Assembly: GCA_009760855.2 (NCBI GenBank)
Contig: WPIO01000134.1
Span: 566,501 to 630,500 of the forward strand
Direction: 5' to 3'
DNA length: 64,000 bases
From: Cristatella mucedo
Taxonomy: Eukaryota > Bryozoa > Phylactolaemata > Cristatellidae
Below are positions 1-31,289 of the stretch, piece by piece (positions within the stretch are counted from its first letter, which is position 1; every line of letters starts with the position of its first letter). Both the position numbers and the translations under genes were made by a program. A model generated the notes under the pieces. The model was not told the DNA's origin and searched no databases. It saw only the letters and a program-made list of their open reading frames with translations.

Positions 1-83
1 AAACGGTGTACTGGGCAGTCAGAGAGAGGGCAACAAGCCAAGCAGAGAACGAGTTGTGTCTAAGCAACCGGTGGTGTATATAC

Positions 84-20418
<20,335 letters not shown>

Positions 20419-20577
20419 GATTTCACGCTTGCACGACTTTCGAGCTGCCCGACCAGCGGAGCGGGGGCTGCTAGGAGGGACGGAATGCCTCGCGTCGGCA
20501 GGGAAGCTCCCGGAAGGCTACCGCGCCGCGCGCAGTCGATATAAAACGAATGGCACGTAGCCTAGGGCTCGGTCGTA

Positions 20578-20585
20578 TGACGTCA
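20578..20585. promoter_or_regulatory. Palindromic CRE-like site (TGACGTCA)
   Basis: A perfect CREB/ATF consensus octamer 160 bp upstream of the predicted ABAT copy 1 start, in the GC-rich 5' flank. No equivalent octamer was noticed upstream of copy 2. A single 8-mer can occur by chance. Confidence 0.35.
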
Positions 20586-20811
20586 TCAATTAAGCAAGCG
20601 TGCTCCTGTAAACAGTCTCGCTTCCGCTCGATCGTTTCTCGTCGTCCGATTTATTTAATGGCTGCCGTCATTCTGTTGAGACCCTATTCTACATACCCTT
20701 CATTTTATATCTACTAAGAGTTGTCTAGGTTGATGTGTCTATATAAGAGTGAAAAATAATTGCAGATAATTAAATATTTAATTAAATAAATTTTTTTCTA
20801 TCTTTATATAC

Positions 20812-20997
20812 ATGTCTCAAAACATTGATAACTTTATGCGACGGGAGGGTGAAAAATTTAGCGATCATGCAAAATGTATTAGAGAAGAGGTAAGAAAACG
20901 TACAGGTCTTCTACCAAAATATCCTTTCTCAAAAGACAGTGTAGATGCATTGATTGCAACTCTACGATTGCCAACAGCTATAAAACTAGATTGTTAA
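20812..20997 (+). CDS. Small ORF at the left end of the Polinton-type element
   Basis: 61 codons starting MSQNIDNFMRREGEKF, basic and hydrophilic, directly after a TATATACATG context. It ends just before the first polymerase-like sequence. It could be a small protein of its own or the separated N-terminus of the polymerase gene. No family recognised. Confidence 0.45.
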   Translation: MSQNIDNFMRREGEKFSDHAKCIREEVRKRTGLLPKYPFSKDSVDALIATLRLPTAIKLDC

Positions 20998-20999
20998 GA

Positions 21000-23900
21000 A
21001 AACAGTTAAGCCTAAAAGTAGATGGTCTTTCGATAAAGAATCCAAGAGGTTAATGAAAATACAAGAAACAGGTTGGTTTTTAGGAAAATCTTCTGATGGT
21101 AAATTCTTAGATTATGATTGAGTATTGGACTAGAAAAGAACGTAAATGATTTTGATGCAATATATGATAAGATTGGAGCAGAACTGAAATTAGTTATTAA
21201 AGAATTACTTAAAAACAAGAGTGACTTAAAAAATGACCCTTGTTATTTCGCCTATTTTAGCTTCAGAAAGTGGTGCGTATCATTACATTATCATTATCAT
21301 ATACATTATCATTTGCAGGAGTAATTAATTCAAAAATAAATAGAGTTTCAGATATTGATTGAATAATTAGAATGCAATTTGCATCTTTAAAAAAGAAAGT
21401 GGAGGAATGGCTAGAAAGAGGTTCTAATTGGACTATAGTTGGCATTAATGCTATTTATGCAGTTTTCTTATTTTCGACACAAATTCGGTGGTAGTTATTT
21501 ACCAATGCCAGAAGGACTAGAAAAGAAGAGATCAACAATTAATGTAAAGAATGAATCAGATAATCTTTGTGCTTTATGTTGCGTGTTAAGGTTTCTTCAT
21601 TAGAGAGATAACCAACCAGAATCTACTGCTGGTTTAAAGGAAATACTAGATGAGAATTATTCACAACTTATAAAGAGAATAGAAGAGTTGTTCAATGTTA
21701 AGGAGAATTATCCTTCAAACGTATTAAATGTTGTTGATATTCCTCATTTAGCTGAATTACTTAACATAACTATTAATGTTTACGAATATGATAGTAAAAT
21801 AATTCTAACTCCACTTAGAATAGTAATGGAGAGAAAGAGAGGCATTTAGATCTCCTTTTGCATAGCACTCCAAATAAAAGCAATTTTCATTATGTTATTA
21901 TTAAAAACCTCAATGGTTTGTGCAGAAGTAGCAAAGGATATGGAACACAGCTTACTTGTAAAAGATGTTTGTGTAGATTTTACTCTAAAGATAAACTAGA
22001 ATCGCATGTTGATGCTTGCAAACGTGGAAATGATGGTAAATTTAGAATAAGAATGCCAAGTGCAGATATTAAAAAAGGAGATACATGTTATTTTAAAGAT
22101 TATGCTAAAACGTTATGGTGTCCTTATGTTGCTTATGCAGACTTTGAATGTTTACTTACAAGCGTTAGAAAAACAGATAAAGAAGATTCCACAAGGCACT
22201 TTTCAAAAGCATATTCCTTATTCATCTGCTTATACTATTATTGATTATCAAGGAAAATAAAGAACATTTAAATTATTCAATGGTTCAAATAATGTTAGAG
22301 ATCGATTAAAGAGTTTTTTAGAAGAAGTTGAGAAAATAAAAAATGAAATGAAACCTATTCTTGATAAATATGAAAAGTTTGATTATAGTAATTTTAAGGA
22401 AGAAGACAAAAAAGATTTTGAGACTGCAACTGTTTGTCATATTTGCAATTGAAATTTAGATGGAGATACAGTTTTAGATCATTGTCATTTAACAGGAAAG
22501 TATAGGGGTGCTGCACATAATGCTTGCAACTTAAATCTCAGCATTAATCCTAAGAAGTTTAAACTTCCAGTCTTTACTCACAACTTAAAAGGTTACGATT
22601 CACATTTATTAGTACAAGAGTTTCAAGATTTAGAACTAGATAAAAAATGCATTGCCAATTACATGGAGAAATATATAAACATTGAAATTGGTTCACTTAG
22701 TTTTAGAGACTCTTTACAAATGTTGCAAACAGGTTTAGCAGATCTTGTAAATAATGTTGTTAAATCAGGAAAACCATTAGAACAAACAAGAAATTACTTT
22801 ATATGTTGGATGATAATGAATTCGATCTATTAAAAGAAAAAAGTATATTGCCTTATGAGTATTTAGATTCATTTTCAAGACTAGATGAAAAGTTGCTACC
22901 CACAATTAAAAGTTTGTATAGCATATTAAATGATACAAGCATAGATGAAAAATATTTGGATCGTGTTAAGAAAGTTTGGGCATTGATGAAAAAAATAGAT
23001 CCAAACACTAAAGATACATTAGGAAAGTACAGTGATGTTTATCATACTATGGATGTCCTTCTACTGGCAGATATAGTTCAACATTTTAGGCATTTGTCAA
23101 AGAAAATTGATGGTTTAGATCCTGCCAATTTCCTTACAGCGCCAGGTTTAACTTGGTCTGCAGGTTTGAGATTTTCAAAGAATAAACTAGATTTATTAAA
23201 AAACTTTGAACATTTTGACTTCTTAGAAAGCGCAATAAGAGGAGGAATAACACAAGCATCATGTAGATATATTAAAGCAAACAATGAGATGGCTTCTAGT
23301 TATGATAGTACTAAAGAAAAGAGTTGGTTACTTTATGTTGATGCAAATTCATTATATGCCACAGCAATGACACAACCACTTCCAATTTCTAATTTCAAGT
23401 TTGTAGATAGTAAAAAATAAAAAAGTTTACAACTTAAAAGATAATATCATTAAAAGAAGATGCTGAAACTGGTTATGCTTTTGAAGTAGATATGCACTGT
23501 CCAGATGAATTACATGATATTTACTCTGATTATCCTATTCTACCAATTGGAAGAAAAGTAGATGTTGAAGATACTCTGATTATCAAAAGAAAACATTACT
23601 AAAAGACGATAAGAAAAATATAGATGATTGCGAAAGTAAAGTAGAAAAACTGATTGTTGATTTAAAAGCAAAAGTTAAATATTTTATCCATTATAGAAAT
23701 CTACAATTTGCAATTGAAAGAAGATATGTATTAACGAAGATACATAGAGTAATGAGTTTTACGCACAGTAGATGATCGAGTGGTTATATAGTTAATAACA
23801 TTGAAAGAAGAAAAGTAGCAAAGGATGAGTTTGAAAAGGAATATAATAAACTCAAAAACAATGCATTCTTTGGAAAGACAATGGAAAATGTTAGAGAAAG

Positions 23901-24810
23901 AGTAAACATTGAATTGTTTGATCTAAAATATGATAAGGACGTTCTAGTTTCACATAAAAGAGTAATGAGTGCAAGGTTTAAAGATAGAAGGTTGTTTAAC
24001 CGAGATTTAGTTGGAATTGAAACAATGAAAGCCGAGATCTGTCTTGACAAACCTACTTATTTAGGTTTTACAATTCTATATATTTCAAAACTAATAATGC
24101 AAGATTTCTATTATAACACAATAAAAGATTATTATAATGATAAAGTAACACTTGCTTGGACTGACACTGATTCTTTGGTAAGGCAAATAAATACTGATAA
24201 TGTTTATAGAGACTTTGAAAATTATTTAGATTACCTAGATGTATCTGGTTATCCTAAGAATCACGATATATGGAAATTAGAAGGAGCAGATAAGATTATA
24301 CCAGCTAATAAGGGAAGTCTAAGGAAATTCAAGGATGAAATATGTGAAAAATATTCAATAGATCCAAAAACAAAAGATTTTCTCAAGGATGAGAAAGGTG
24401 CTATGATTGAAAAATTAATTGTACTTGATGAGGGTGTTTTCTTAAGGCCAAAACTCTATTCAATGCAGATAGCCATTAAGAAAGATAAAGGAATAGAAGT
24501 TAAATCTGCTGTTAAAAATGCAAAAGGAACAAAGAAAGATGTAGTAAAGAAGTGTTTGTCTCATTCTGATTATGTTGGTTGACTTAAAACTGGATATGAT
24601 GTTTATTGCAATCAATCAAGATTTCAATCTAGAAACCATCAAATTTATACTATAACACAATATAAAAAAGCACTATCAGCATTTGACTCAAAAAGGTATT
24701 GGTTAGACTGCGGAGTTCATAGTTACTCATATGGTCACTATAGGATAAAAGAGTCTGCAGGCCATTGTAAAACTTGTAATATTAGTATAGATGCCAAAAA
24801 GGAAGATTGA
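21000..24810 (+). pseudogene. Protein-primed family B DNA polymerase (Polinton type), broken
   Basis: Segments in three frames give, in order: an N-terminal region with INVKNESDNLCALCC (about 21540); a CxxC...H...C zinc-finger-like motif (about 21957-22020); exonuclease motif I YADFECLL (22132); an HNH-like cluster CHIC...LDHCHLTGKYRGAAHN (22437-22520); exonuclease II HNLKGYDSHLL (22580); exonuclease III YHTMDVLLLADI (23040); polymerase motif A DANSLYATA (23341); motif B KLKNNAFFGKTMENV (23852); motif C TDTDSLV (24160); and a C-terminal YGHYRI block (24735). The longest open pieces are 22803-23420 and 23881-24582. In-frame TGA, TAG and TAA stops plus frameshifts show it is dead. All motif residues that can be read look ancestral, so decay is fairly recent. 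Confidence 0.88.
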
Positions 24811-24958
24811 AAATACTAAACCAATACCAGCAAAGAAAGTTAAATTTGCAGATAAAAAGAAAAAGGAAGATGATAAAAAACTAGTTTCTATAAAGGAAGA
24901 GATAGAACTATATGAGTCAATGGAGAAATTAAAAACAAAATCATTTTTACTATTATAG
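24791..24958 (+). CDS. Small basic ORF overlapping the polymerase end
   Basis: 55 codons starting [19 protein letters not shown], lysine-rich, with two possible nuclear-localisation motifs (PKRK, PAKKVKF). It overlaps the last 20 nt of the polymerase frame and ends one base before the next ATG. The tight packing is typical of virus-like elements. Function unknown. Confidence 0.45.
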   Translation: MPKRKIENTKPIPAKKVKFADKKKKEDDKKLVSIKEEIELYESMEKLKTKSFLLL

Positions 24959-24959
24959 G

Positions 24960-25289
24960 ATGGATCCCAAAGAAGATCTCCAAGTTTCAGAAGATGAATC
25001 AGTAGAGATTACAAGTTTAGATAGTGAATCAGAATATTCAGAAGATTTAATAGATGATCCTGATTACGATCCTTCAATGGAAACAGAAGAGGAATCTGAG
25101 TCTTACGAGTCTGAAGCTTCTTCATATATTGATTCTGAATCAGATGAAGAGGTAGATCTAGAAAAACTTCTATTTGGTAAACACTATGAAGAACTTTATG
25201 ATGAACAAGTAAAATCTTATGAAGAGTATCTTCAAGGTCTTGTGTCTGAAGAGAGTGATATGAGTCTTAAAAAATTTTCAATTAAATAA
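24960..25289 (+). CDS. Acidic protein of the Polinton-type element
   Basis: 109 codons, very rich in Asp, Glu and Ser (SEDESVEITSLDSESEYSED, then ETEEESESYESEASS), uninterrupted. It follows the basic ORF after one base. Such acidic tails suggest binding to basic proteins or DNA-mimicry, but nothing identifies the function. Confidence 0.55.
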   Translation: MDPKEDLQVSEDESVEITSLDSESEYSEDLIDDPDYDPSMETEEESESYESEASSYIDSESDEEVDLEKLLFGKHYEELYDEQVKSYEEYLQGLVSEESDMSLKKFSIK

Positions 25290-25312
25290 AATTTCATTTT
25301 TATATATAGAAA

Positions 25313-25573
25313 ATGGATGTCTCAAGAATTTTAAGTTGTTAACAATCAAGAGAAATGGCAATTAAAATCTGTCTTCAAAAACTTAAAGGTCAAGATCAAC
25401 GAATAGTTAAACATTCACTTGATAAACTCATTCCAGATATTGATAGTTCTTATGTTAGTATTCTTATAGATATATGTGATACATGTGATAAGCTAATGGA
25501 AAGTCGCAGTAAGATAAATGAGATGCTTATGGAGTCAAATAAAAAAACAAAGACCCCAAAAATAAAAGCATGA
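25313..25573 (+). pseudogene. Small ORF A of a related pair (premature stop)
   Basis: Starts MDVSRILSC, meets TAA at codon 10 (25340), then stays open as QSREMAIKICLQKLKG to 25573. Comparison with ORF B (25630-25842) shows the same 20-codon start, so the stop is probably a mutation. Preceded by tatatatagaaaATGG. Confidence 0.5.
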
Positions 25574-25629
25574 GTTCAAATTCATTAATTAATTTTATAT
25601 TAAACAAATTTTATGTCATATATAGAAAA

Positions 25630-25842
25630 ATGGATATAGCAAGAATCCTCTGTTATAAAGAAGCTCACGATATGGCAATTCGCATTTGTTCTGGATTGTT
25701 TGACAATGAAGAAGCAGATATGGTTAATCACATTTTATATTCTCATATACAAGTAAATAACTACCAAATAATGATAAAGGTATTTTACCTTCAGAAAGCG
25801 CAAGCGCTAATTGAGAATTTATTGAAACTGAAGGTGGTGTAA
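25630..25842 (+). CDS. Small ORF B of a related pair
   Basis: Starts MDIARILCYKEAHDMAIRIC, aligning without gaps to ORF A's first 20 codons. It is preceded by catatatagaaaaATGG, the same leader as ORF A. The 3' half overlaps the end of the minus-strand fibre-like gene (25724), so its true end may be earlier or the overlap may come from decay. Unknown family. Confidence 0.45.
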   Translation: MDIARILCYKEAHDMAIRICSGLFDNEEADMVNHILYSHIQVNNYQIMIKVFYLQKAQALIENLLKLKVV

Positions 25843-26639
25843 GTAATTTTCTTTCCATAACTCTTGTTTCTGGATAATATCCTCCTTTAGAAGTATCAAA
25901 ATAATATTCACCAGATTCATAAGTTGAACATAAAACAAATGAACCTCTTTCAATTATAATGCCATCATCATGTATAATAAAGTTAATTTCTCCTGGTTTA
26001 GTACTATACTTAACCATATTTGGAAACGTGTATGTTCTTCCTCCATCTGTAGAAAGGTATTATGCAAAAAAACTTTATAACTGCTACATTTCCATCAGAA
26101 ATAATATTAAGAAAACCAAGATTAACACCATCATTAGGATTAACAGGATAATTTTCAATTCTAACAATATTACTCATCATATCTAGATTTCCATTAACAG
26201 TTCCTTCGTGCGAGTTAAGAAAGTTTGTACTAATAAAAACTTGTATTAGGAGCACTATAATCATTATCAGGAATACCACCAGCACTAATACCAGCATCCA
26301 CAATTAAATTTCCTCTTATCGTTCCACCAGTAAGTACTAATTTCGTATCAGCAAAATTTTTCGTTGCAGCATCACTAGGATTTATAGGATTAGCAAGATC
26401 TACTATTCTACATTTACTCAAATCAATATCTCCATCAGAAGTAGTTGATCTAGAAACCTTTGTAACAAAATTAGCATCTATATATCTTCTATTTACTGCA
26501 TCACTAGCATCAATAGGATCTCCTAAGTTTGTTATAAAATTATTATCCATATATCCATATTTAGATTTTCACCAAGTACATCTCCTGTCTTCTTAATACA
26601 ATTCTTTGATGCCTTTCCCTTACTTCTTTTTCCTAACAT
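25724..26639 (-). pseudogene. Fibre-like protein with tail-fibre-type repeats, frameshifted
   Basis: Read on the minus strand from the ATG at 26639 (MLGKRSKGKASKNCIKKTGD). A GD-x-L-xx-NLNMD stretch is followed by at least three copies of a repeat of the form I-xx-L-xx-P-x-xx-x-DA-x-xxx-(Y/F): ITNLGDPIDASDAVNRRYID, IVDLANPINPSDAATKNFAD and a weaker IENYPVNPNDGVN. This is the repeat of phage tail fibres and of surface proteins in some virus-like elements. A second domain (FIIHDDGIIIERGSFVLCST) follows. Frameshifts near 26555 (a 6-bp duplication, atggat twice), 26260 and 26020 break it. Confidence 0.6.
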
Positions 26640-26641
26640 TT

Positions 26642-26812
26642 CTATACATTACTAACAATAAAATCTATAAAAGTTATTCCACTAGCAACTGTAAACTTAG
26701 TGATAGCATATCTACATGTTCCATCAATATTAATTATTAAAACTATTGTTCCACTTACACCATAAGTGTTATCACTTGTTAATTCCAGATAAGAATTAGT
26801 TTTATTACATAA
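26642..26812 (-). pseudogene. C-terminal remnant of a second element gene
   Basis: An open frame ending TFIDFIVSNV-stop, with SYLELTSDNTYGVSGT and beta-rich character. It ends 2 bases before the fibre-like start and is cut on its 5' side by the TA tract at 26813. It marks the truncated edge of the element. Confidence 0.45.
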
Positions 26813-26978
26813 ATATATATATATATATATATTTCACAATATATAATCCATTTATATAGTGCTAAGAGAACTTGATCTCTATTCAGACACTTCACATGTC
26901 ACAAGCTCGAAAACGTATATGTATACTTAAACCATATATATATGTATATATATATATGGTTTAAGTATACATATACGT

Positions 26979-27010
<32 letters not shown>

Positions 27011-27015
27011 ATTTA
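26813..27015. repeat. TA tracts, SINE/L2 tail and a 66-bp palindrome
   Basis: A short TA run, a minus-strand SINE-type tail (26836-26905), then a near-perfect inverted repeat at 26913-26978 (28-bp arms beginning acgtatatgtatacttaaac) and a longer TA run. Confidence 0.85.
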
Positions 27016-27039
27016 TATATTTGTATTTTATAGGACGGC

Positions 27040-29160
27040 TGCACTTCGATTGTGAAGACACGTGCTACGGAGTGCTACGCTGAAGAATGTCCTTAAGTTT
27101 CGAGAATGTCCGCCTTGTTCTTTCCACGGATAGAACAAGGCAAACAGGTAGGATTGGCATTAGAGCAAATCGATTATAATGAAAGAATGGTCCACACAGC
27201 AACTCAGTGAAAAGTGAGTGACCACGAGCCCAACAAAGTAGCCCAGTTAGCACTTGAGAACATGCATACTTACCAGTCTGTTCGGGCTGCTTGGGACGGG
27301 TCCCACATTATAATGCCACTGCCTGCTGGAGCTATAACACATAAAATGAAAAGACAAGACAGTGTGGCCGAGAAGAAAAATCATATTTAGCAACAAAGAA
27401 GATAACACGGATAATAAGGATGATCAGTTTCGAAAGGTGTGCATGCTTGCAAAGTAACCATTCCGGAATTTGACAGTCTAGCTCTGCTTAATCTTGTTCT
27501 CATCACGAACCCACACATCGGGAAACCAGATACAACAGACCCCTTAGTAAACCCTACCTGAAAAGGCCATTTTGCAAATAGGTGCTCTTTGCTGAAACAA
27601 CGTTGTTCTGCTAAAATGCTACCAAACTCCAAACACGAATATACACACTTCCTCAAGGGGAGGGTTTTATTTCAGGCGTCTACCATAGGCATCTTGCTGG
27701 TTTGCTCTCCACATGTCACTTGCGCAAGTTCCTTGGAACACAGTGGGGTCACTTCACTAGTGTGCCTACGGTAGTGAGTTTTTCTATGCATTTAATACGC
27801 AGCTGCTACATACGCACCCGAGCATCACTGGACAGACAACTACTACAGGTGCCGCCAAAGATTAAGTGAGTACCAAAAATAAATTCTTATTACTAGGACC
27901 TCTCCTGACGGGACTGGTTAAGACGAAGCCCACCGCTACTAATCCTGCATCAACCCGAGCTAAAATGTCGACACGAGTTTCCACTGCTTTTAGATACAGG
28001 AAACGCAAGTGATGCTAGAAATTACCTACCACTTAAATGGCAAAAGTATTGAGCGCTAGAGCCATTTGTCTGCACGTTGTCATATTTCCCAGACAGTTGG
28101 TTTCGTGACTTGCCTTTGCGGTCAAATTTGGTGTTGACAGAGTCGCTGACAAGCGCTGACGGGTGGACAAAGCAAGAGAGATTTCAGCGTTCGCATAAGA
28201 CAAATTGGGGGCTAAATTCTTTAGGCTACAGCAAGGTACACTGTATGAGTGCCTATGATTTCTGAGCAGTTCTATTTTGTACGCTACAATATTAAGAAGC
28301 TATTGCAACGTGGTAGAAACGAGGAAACTCGTGAGGTCGCAATAAGCTGGCAAACAATATGAATGACAGGGCCATACAACGCCAGCCTTGAAAGGCAGAT
28401 TTGCTCCTTCGAAAAATTATTGCCTAGACCTTCAATTTAAGATAGAGCAAATGTAACGTTTTGTATGCTAGCATGATATCCTATCTGGCCCGTCATAAAC
28501 CTCTACTTAATAAAAAGGCAAAAACGCGGAGCCATCTGTAATGGGCTGCTAGGGACATGCCCACCAGACATTGCCAGACTAGCAAACAGTTATGAGGACT
28601 GATGCACACTAATTCACTAATTTCAATACTGGAAGGATATGTGGAGCAGCATATTACTGAAGCACACCGTAATGACCTAGGTCAAAGACGATAAAGTTCG
28701 GCAGCCGTGGAGTGACGCTAAAGGGTTGCTGCACAGCAGCAGCTGCTAGAACTCTTTATCTCCCATTGAAACCAGCATAGATATTGATTTATTGATTGAT
28801 TGATATAGCATCAAAATGCAGATATCCCAAGTGCGATGTTTATGAAAGGGTTAGATCATGTATGGCAACAGGATAACGATTCTAAGCGCAGAGCATTGTC
28901 GGCGAGAGACTTTCGACAAGGGTCAGAAATCGCGGGTATCCTACATTGACTGCATGGCCGTAGTCAAGCATGAGTCCTGATCGAACCAGGGAACTCGCGT
29001 GGTGACCTTTGCGGTAGACCATACTGAAAAAAATAAACAAAATGCAACAATGAAGAAAGATCAGCCTCCGATGTGAAGAAGACTCGGTATAAATAAGCAC
29101 ACTTCGACTGCCCCAACTGTTGCATGCATAACCAGCGTGATCAATAAAAGCTGTATTTAA
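27040..29160. other. Single-copy stretch without a recognised gene
   Basis: Mixed-composition sequence with only short ORFs (the longest, 27387-27656 minus, has no family resemblance). The missing N-terminal exons of the Josephin gene were sought here and not found. A short tgattgattgat run sits at 28780-28803. Confidence 0.5.
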
Positions 29161-29177
29161 TGTTTATATATATATAT

Positions 29178-29320
29178 ATAATTCATTTGTATAGCGCCCT
29201 AAGAGAACTTTATCACTATTCAGGCGCTTTACATATGCCTCGGGCTCGAGCCCGCGACCTCAAACAGACCTTGGTCGGGGCGAGCACCTTAATCGCTGCA
29301 CCAAACTAGCTCAATACCAA
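29178..29320 (-). mobile_element. tRNA-like SINE
   Basis: Full reverse-complement copy: tail at 29181-29240, B-box-like gggctcgagcccg (read here on plus) and head up to 29313. A TA run borders its tail. Confidence 0.85.
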
Positions 29321-29366
29321 ACCGCTGCACCAATGTTTGTATTACTTCGTGTACAGTCCATCAATA

Positions 29367-29748
<382 letters not shown>

Positions 29749-29836
29749 TACGAGATGGTGGCTGATCCACATGCACGGGCTGCCGTATATTACGCATCTA
29801 CGCTTAACCTTGCCGTCTAGTGCAGGTCCGTGGCAG

Positions 29837-30116
29837 GCATTGTCTTTGACAAAGTTCTTGGTTTCATACCCAACATTCCTATGAACGTGAAGTTCGGCAT
29901 CTTACACATGCCTGCGCAGCGAAAGTATTGGATTGCTGTCAGGAAAATTGGCCTGTTATATTATAACCTGGATTCGAAACTCGAGTCATCTGAAGTTGTT
30001 GCCCGAAGCGTTGATGAGTTTCTTGTTTACCTTAGCAAACAACTATCTATGACGTGGAGATGTTGCTTGTTGTCAGCCAGAGTGTGCTCGACAGTGGCTC
30101 GTGGCAACAACGGTAG
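29837..30116 (+). pseudogene. Josephin-domain deubiquitinase (JOSD1/2-like), last exon
   Basis: Encodes VLGFIPNIP...GILHMPAQRKYWIAVRK...YYNLDSKLESSE, the C-terminal half of a Josephin domain, and in the next frame EMLLVV...DSGSWQQ ending at TAG 30114, matching the family's LLVV...SW tail. Josephins are cysteine proteases that cut ubiquitin. Here the catalytic histidine of the HW motif is tyrosine (KYW), and a one-base frameshift lies near 30045. The acceptor is gtggcag. No N-terminal exons with the catalytic cysteine were found. The changes suggest a pseudogene, but a sequencing error cannot explain the histidine loss as easily as the shift. Confidence 0.75.
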
Positions 30117-30119
30117 ACT

Positions 30120-31270
30120 GTGTGGCAAGACCACGTGACCTGTGTCGGTCCATTTTCTTGGTACTTTGTTCGTTCCAACAGAACGTGAGTGCTAACAGCT
30201 CCACGCAGCCATTTTATCCGCTGCCTGCACTAGACAGCAAATATGCAGAGGTCTGCACAACGATTTTGAGAACGGCTGTTAGTGAATCATCACACCATCT
30301 ATGATTTAAGGTCAGACGGTATTGTCTGGCTTGCTCACTTATCTGCTCATTGAACTATATTAGCAGCATTGAGCTGCTCTTGGTTGTTTATGACTAATGT
30401 TGCAATTAAACTATATGCACCATGTGGCTGTTGCAGTTCGTCAGAAATTAATATGTATTGGCACATGCAATATACGTGGTGCTTCAAATAATGTTTTGTG
30501 CTCACTGCCTGGACAGCATGAAGAGAGCTTATGGTTATGTCGGAGTGCGATTAAGCTGCTGAAGATGCAGGTCTATCTCGCAGGTAATTACAAAGCATTC
30601 TTTATAGTTTTATCGTGTCTGTATAAGTTGCTCGACGTATTCATGTTGTCACTACCGTGGATATCTTGCATCATTATTTTTTGCCGGACCTTTGCGAAAT
30701 ACACGGGTCTACATGATATCAGTTGGCATTTGTTAGTATTGTCCAAATATACATCCCAGATGATGATGTATGGTGTATTTTGTTTTGTTTGGCACGTCAC
30801 GTTTGGTATATTTTGTTTTGTATTAAAGATCAGATGCACGTTAACATTACCTATTATGTATATTTGCTTTCGTTAGATTTACTTGTTACAGTCACTTAAT
30901 GACATAAATGTTGTAGCATTTTTGTAGCCATTTTGTTGGTTGGTATAATCGTTTAAATCAACGGATATTTGTGATTTACAAAACCAAGGGAGCAAAGGAA
31001 TTCTTTACATATGTTCTGGTACATCTGTGGAAGGTTCTTGACAGGAAAGCAGCTCAGCTAACGATTACTTTTGACTACATTCATCAAACAGTGCGATCAC
31101 TCCTACTTCGGATGAATAGTAGGAAAGACGTGACAAGGCGTGTGCGCCCCCGCATGCCGTGTGCGCATGCCGTGTGCAGAAAGTGTGAGACTATGGTTTC
31201 AAGGTCACAGCAAATGCATGCAATTTGGAGCATCGATGATTTGGAGAGAACAAACTGGCCATGTTTCGGA
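30120..31270. other. AT-rich stretch, no gene recognised
   Basis: Probably 3' flank of the Josephin exon. A 159-codon ORF (30397-30876) is hydrophobic and composition-driven. A 106-codon ORF (30971-31291) has no clear relative, though it precedes the degraded repeat at 31290. Confidence 0.4.
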
Positions 31271-31289
31271 TTATTTTTTCTGCACCACT

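Larger units (their letters stand above)
20690..26812. mobile_element. Truncated Polinton/Maverick-type (virus-like) element
   Basis: A sharply bounded AT-rich insert (about 30% GC by eye, against GC-rich sequence on the left). On the plus strand it holds a small ORF, a broken family B DNA polymerase and four small downstream ORFs; on the minus strand a fibre-like gene and a cut-off ORF. The protein-primed polymerase with an HNH-like CxxC...DHCHLTGKYRG insert is the hallmark of Polintons and related viruses. No integrase, ATPase, protease or capsid gene was recognised and no terminal inverted repeats were found, so this looks like an internal or deleted copy. The right edge runs into a TA tract in mid-gene. 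Confidence 0.8.

Noticed and set aside
22440-24590. Alternative genetic code with TGA as sense codon in the polymerase
   Set aside because: TAG and TAA also interrupt the frame and there are frameshifts, so ordinary decay explains it.
30397-30876. 159-codon hydrophobic ORF as a membrane protein
   Set aside because: Codon use and AT-rich composition look non-coding; no family or signal sequence pattern.
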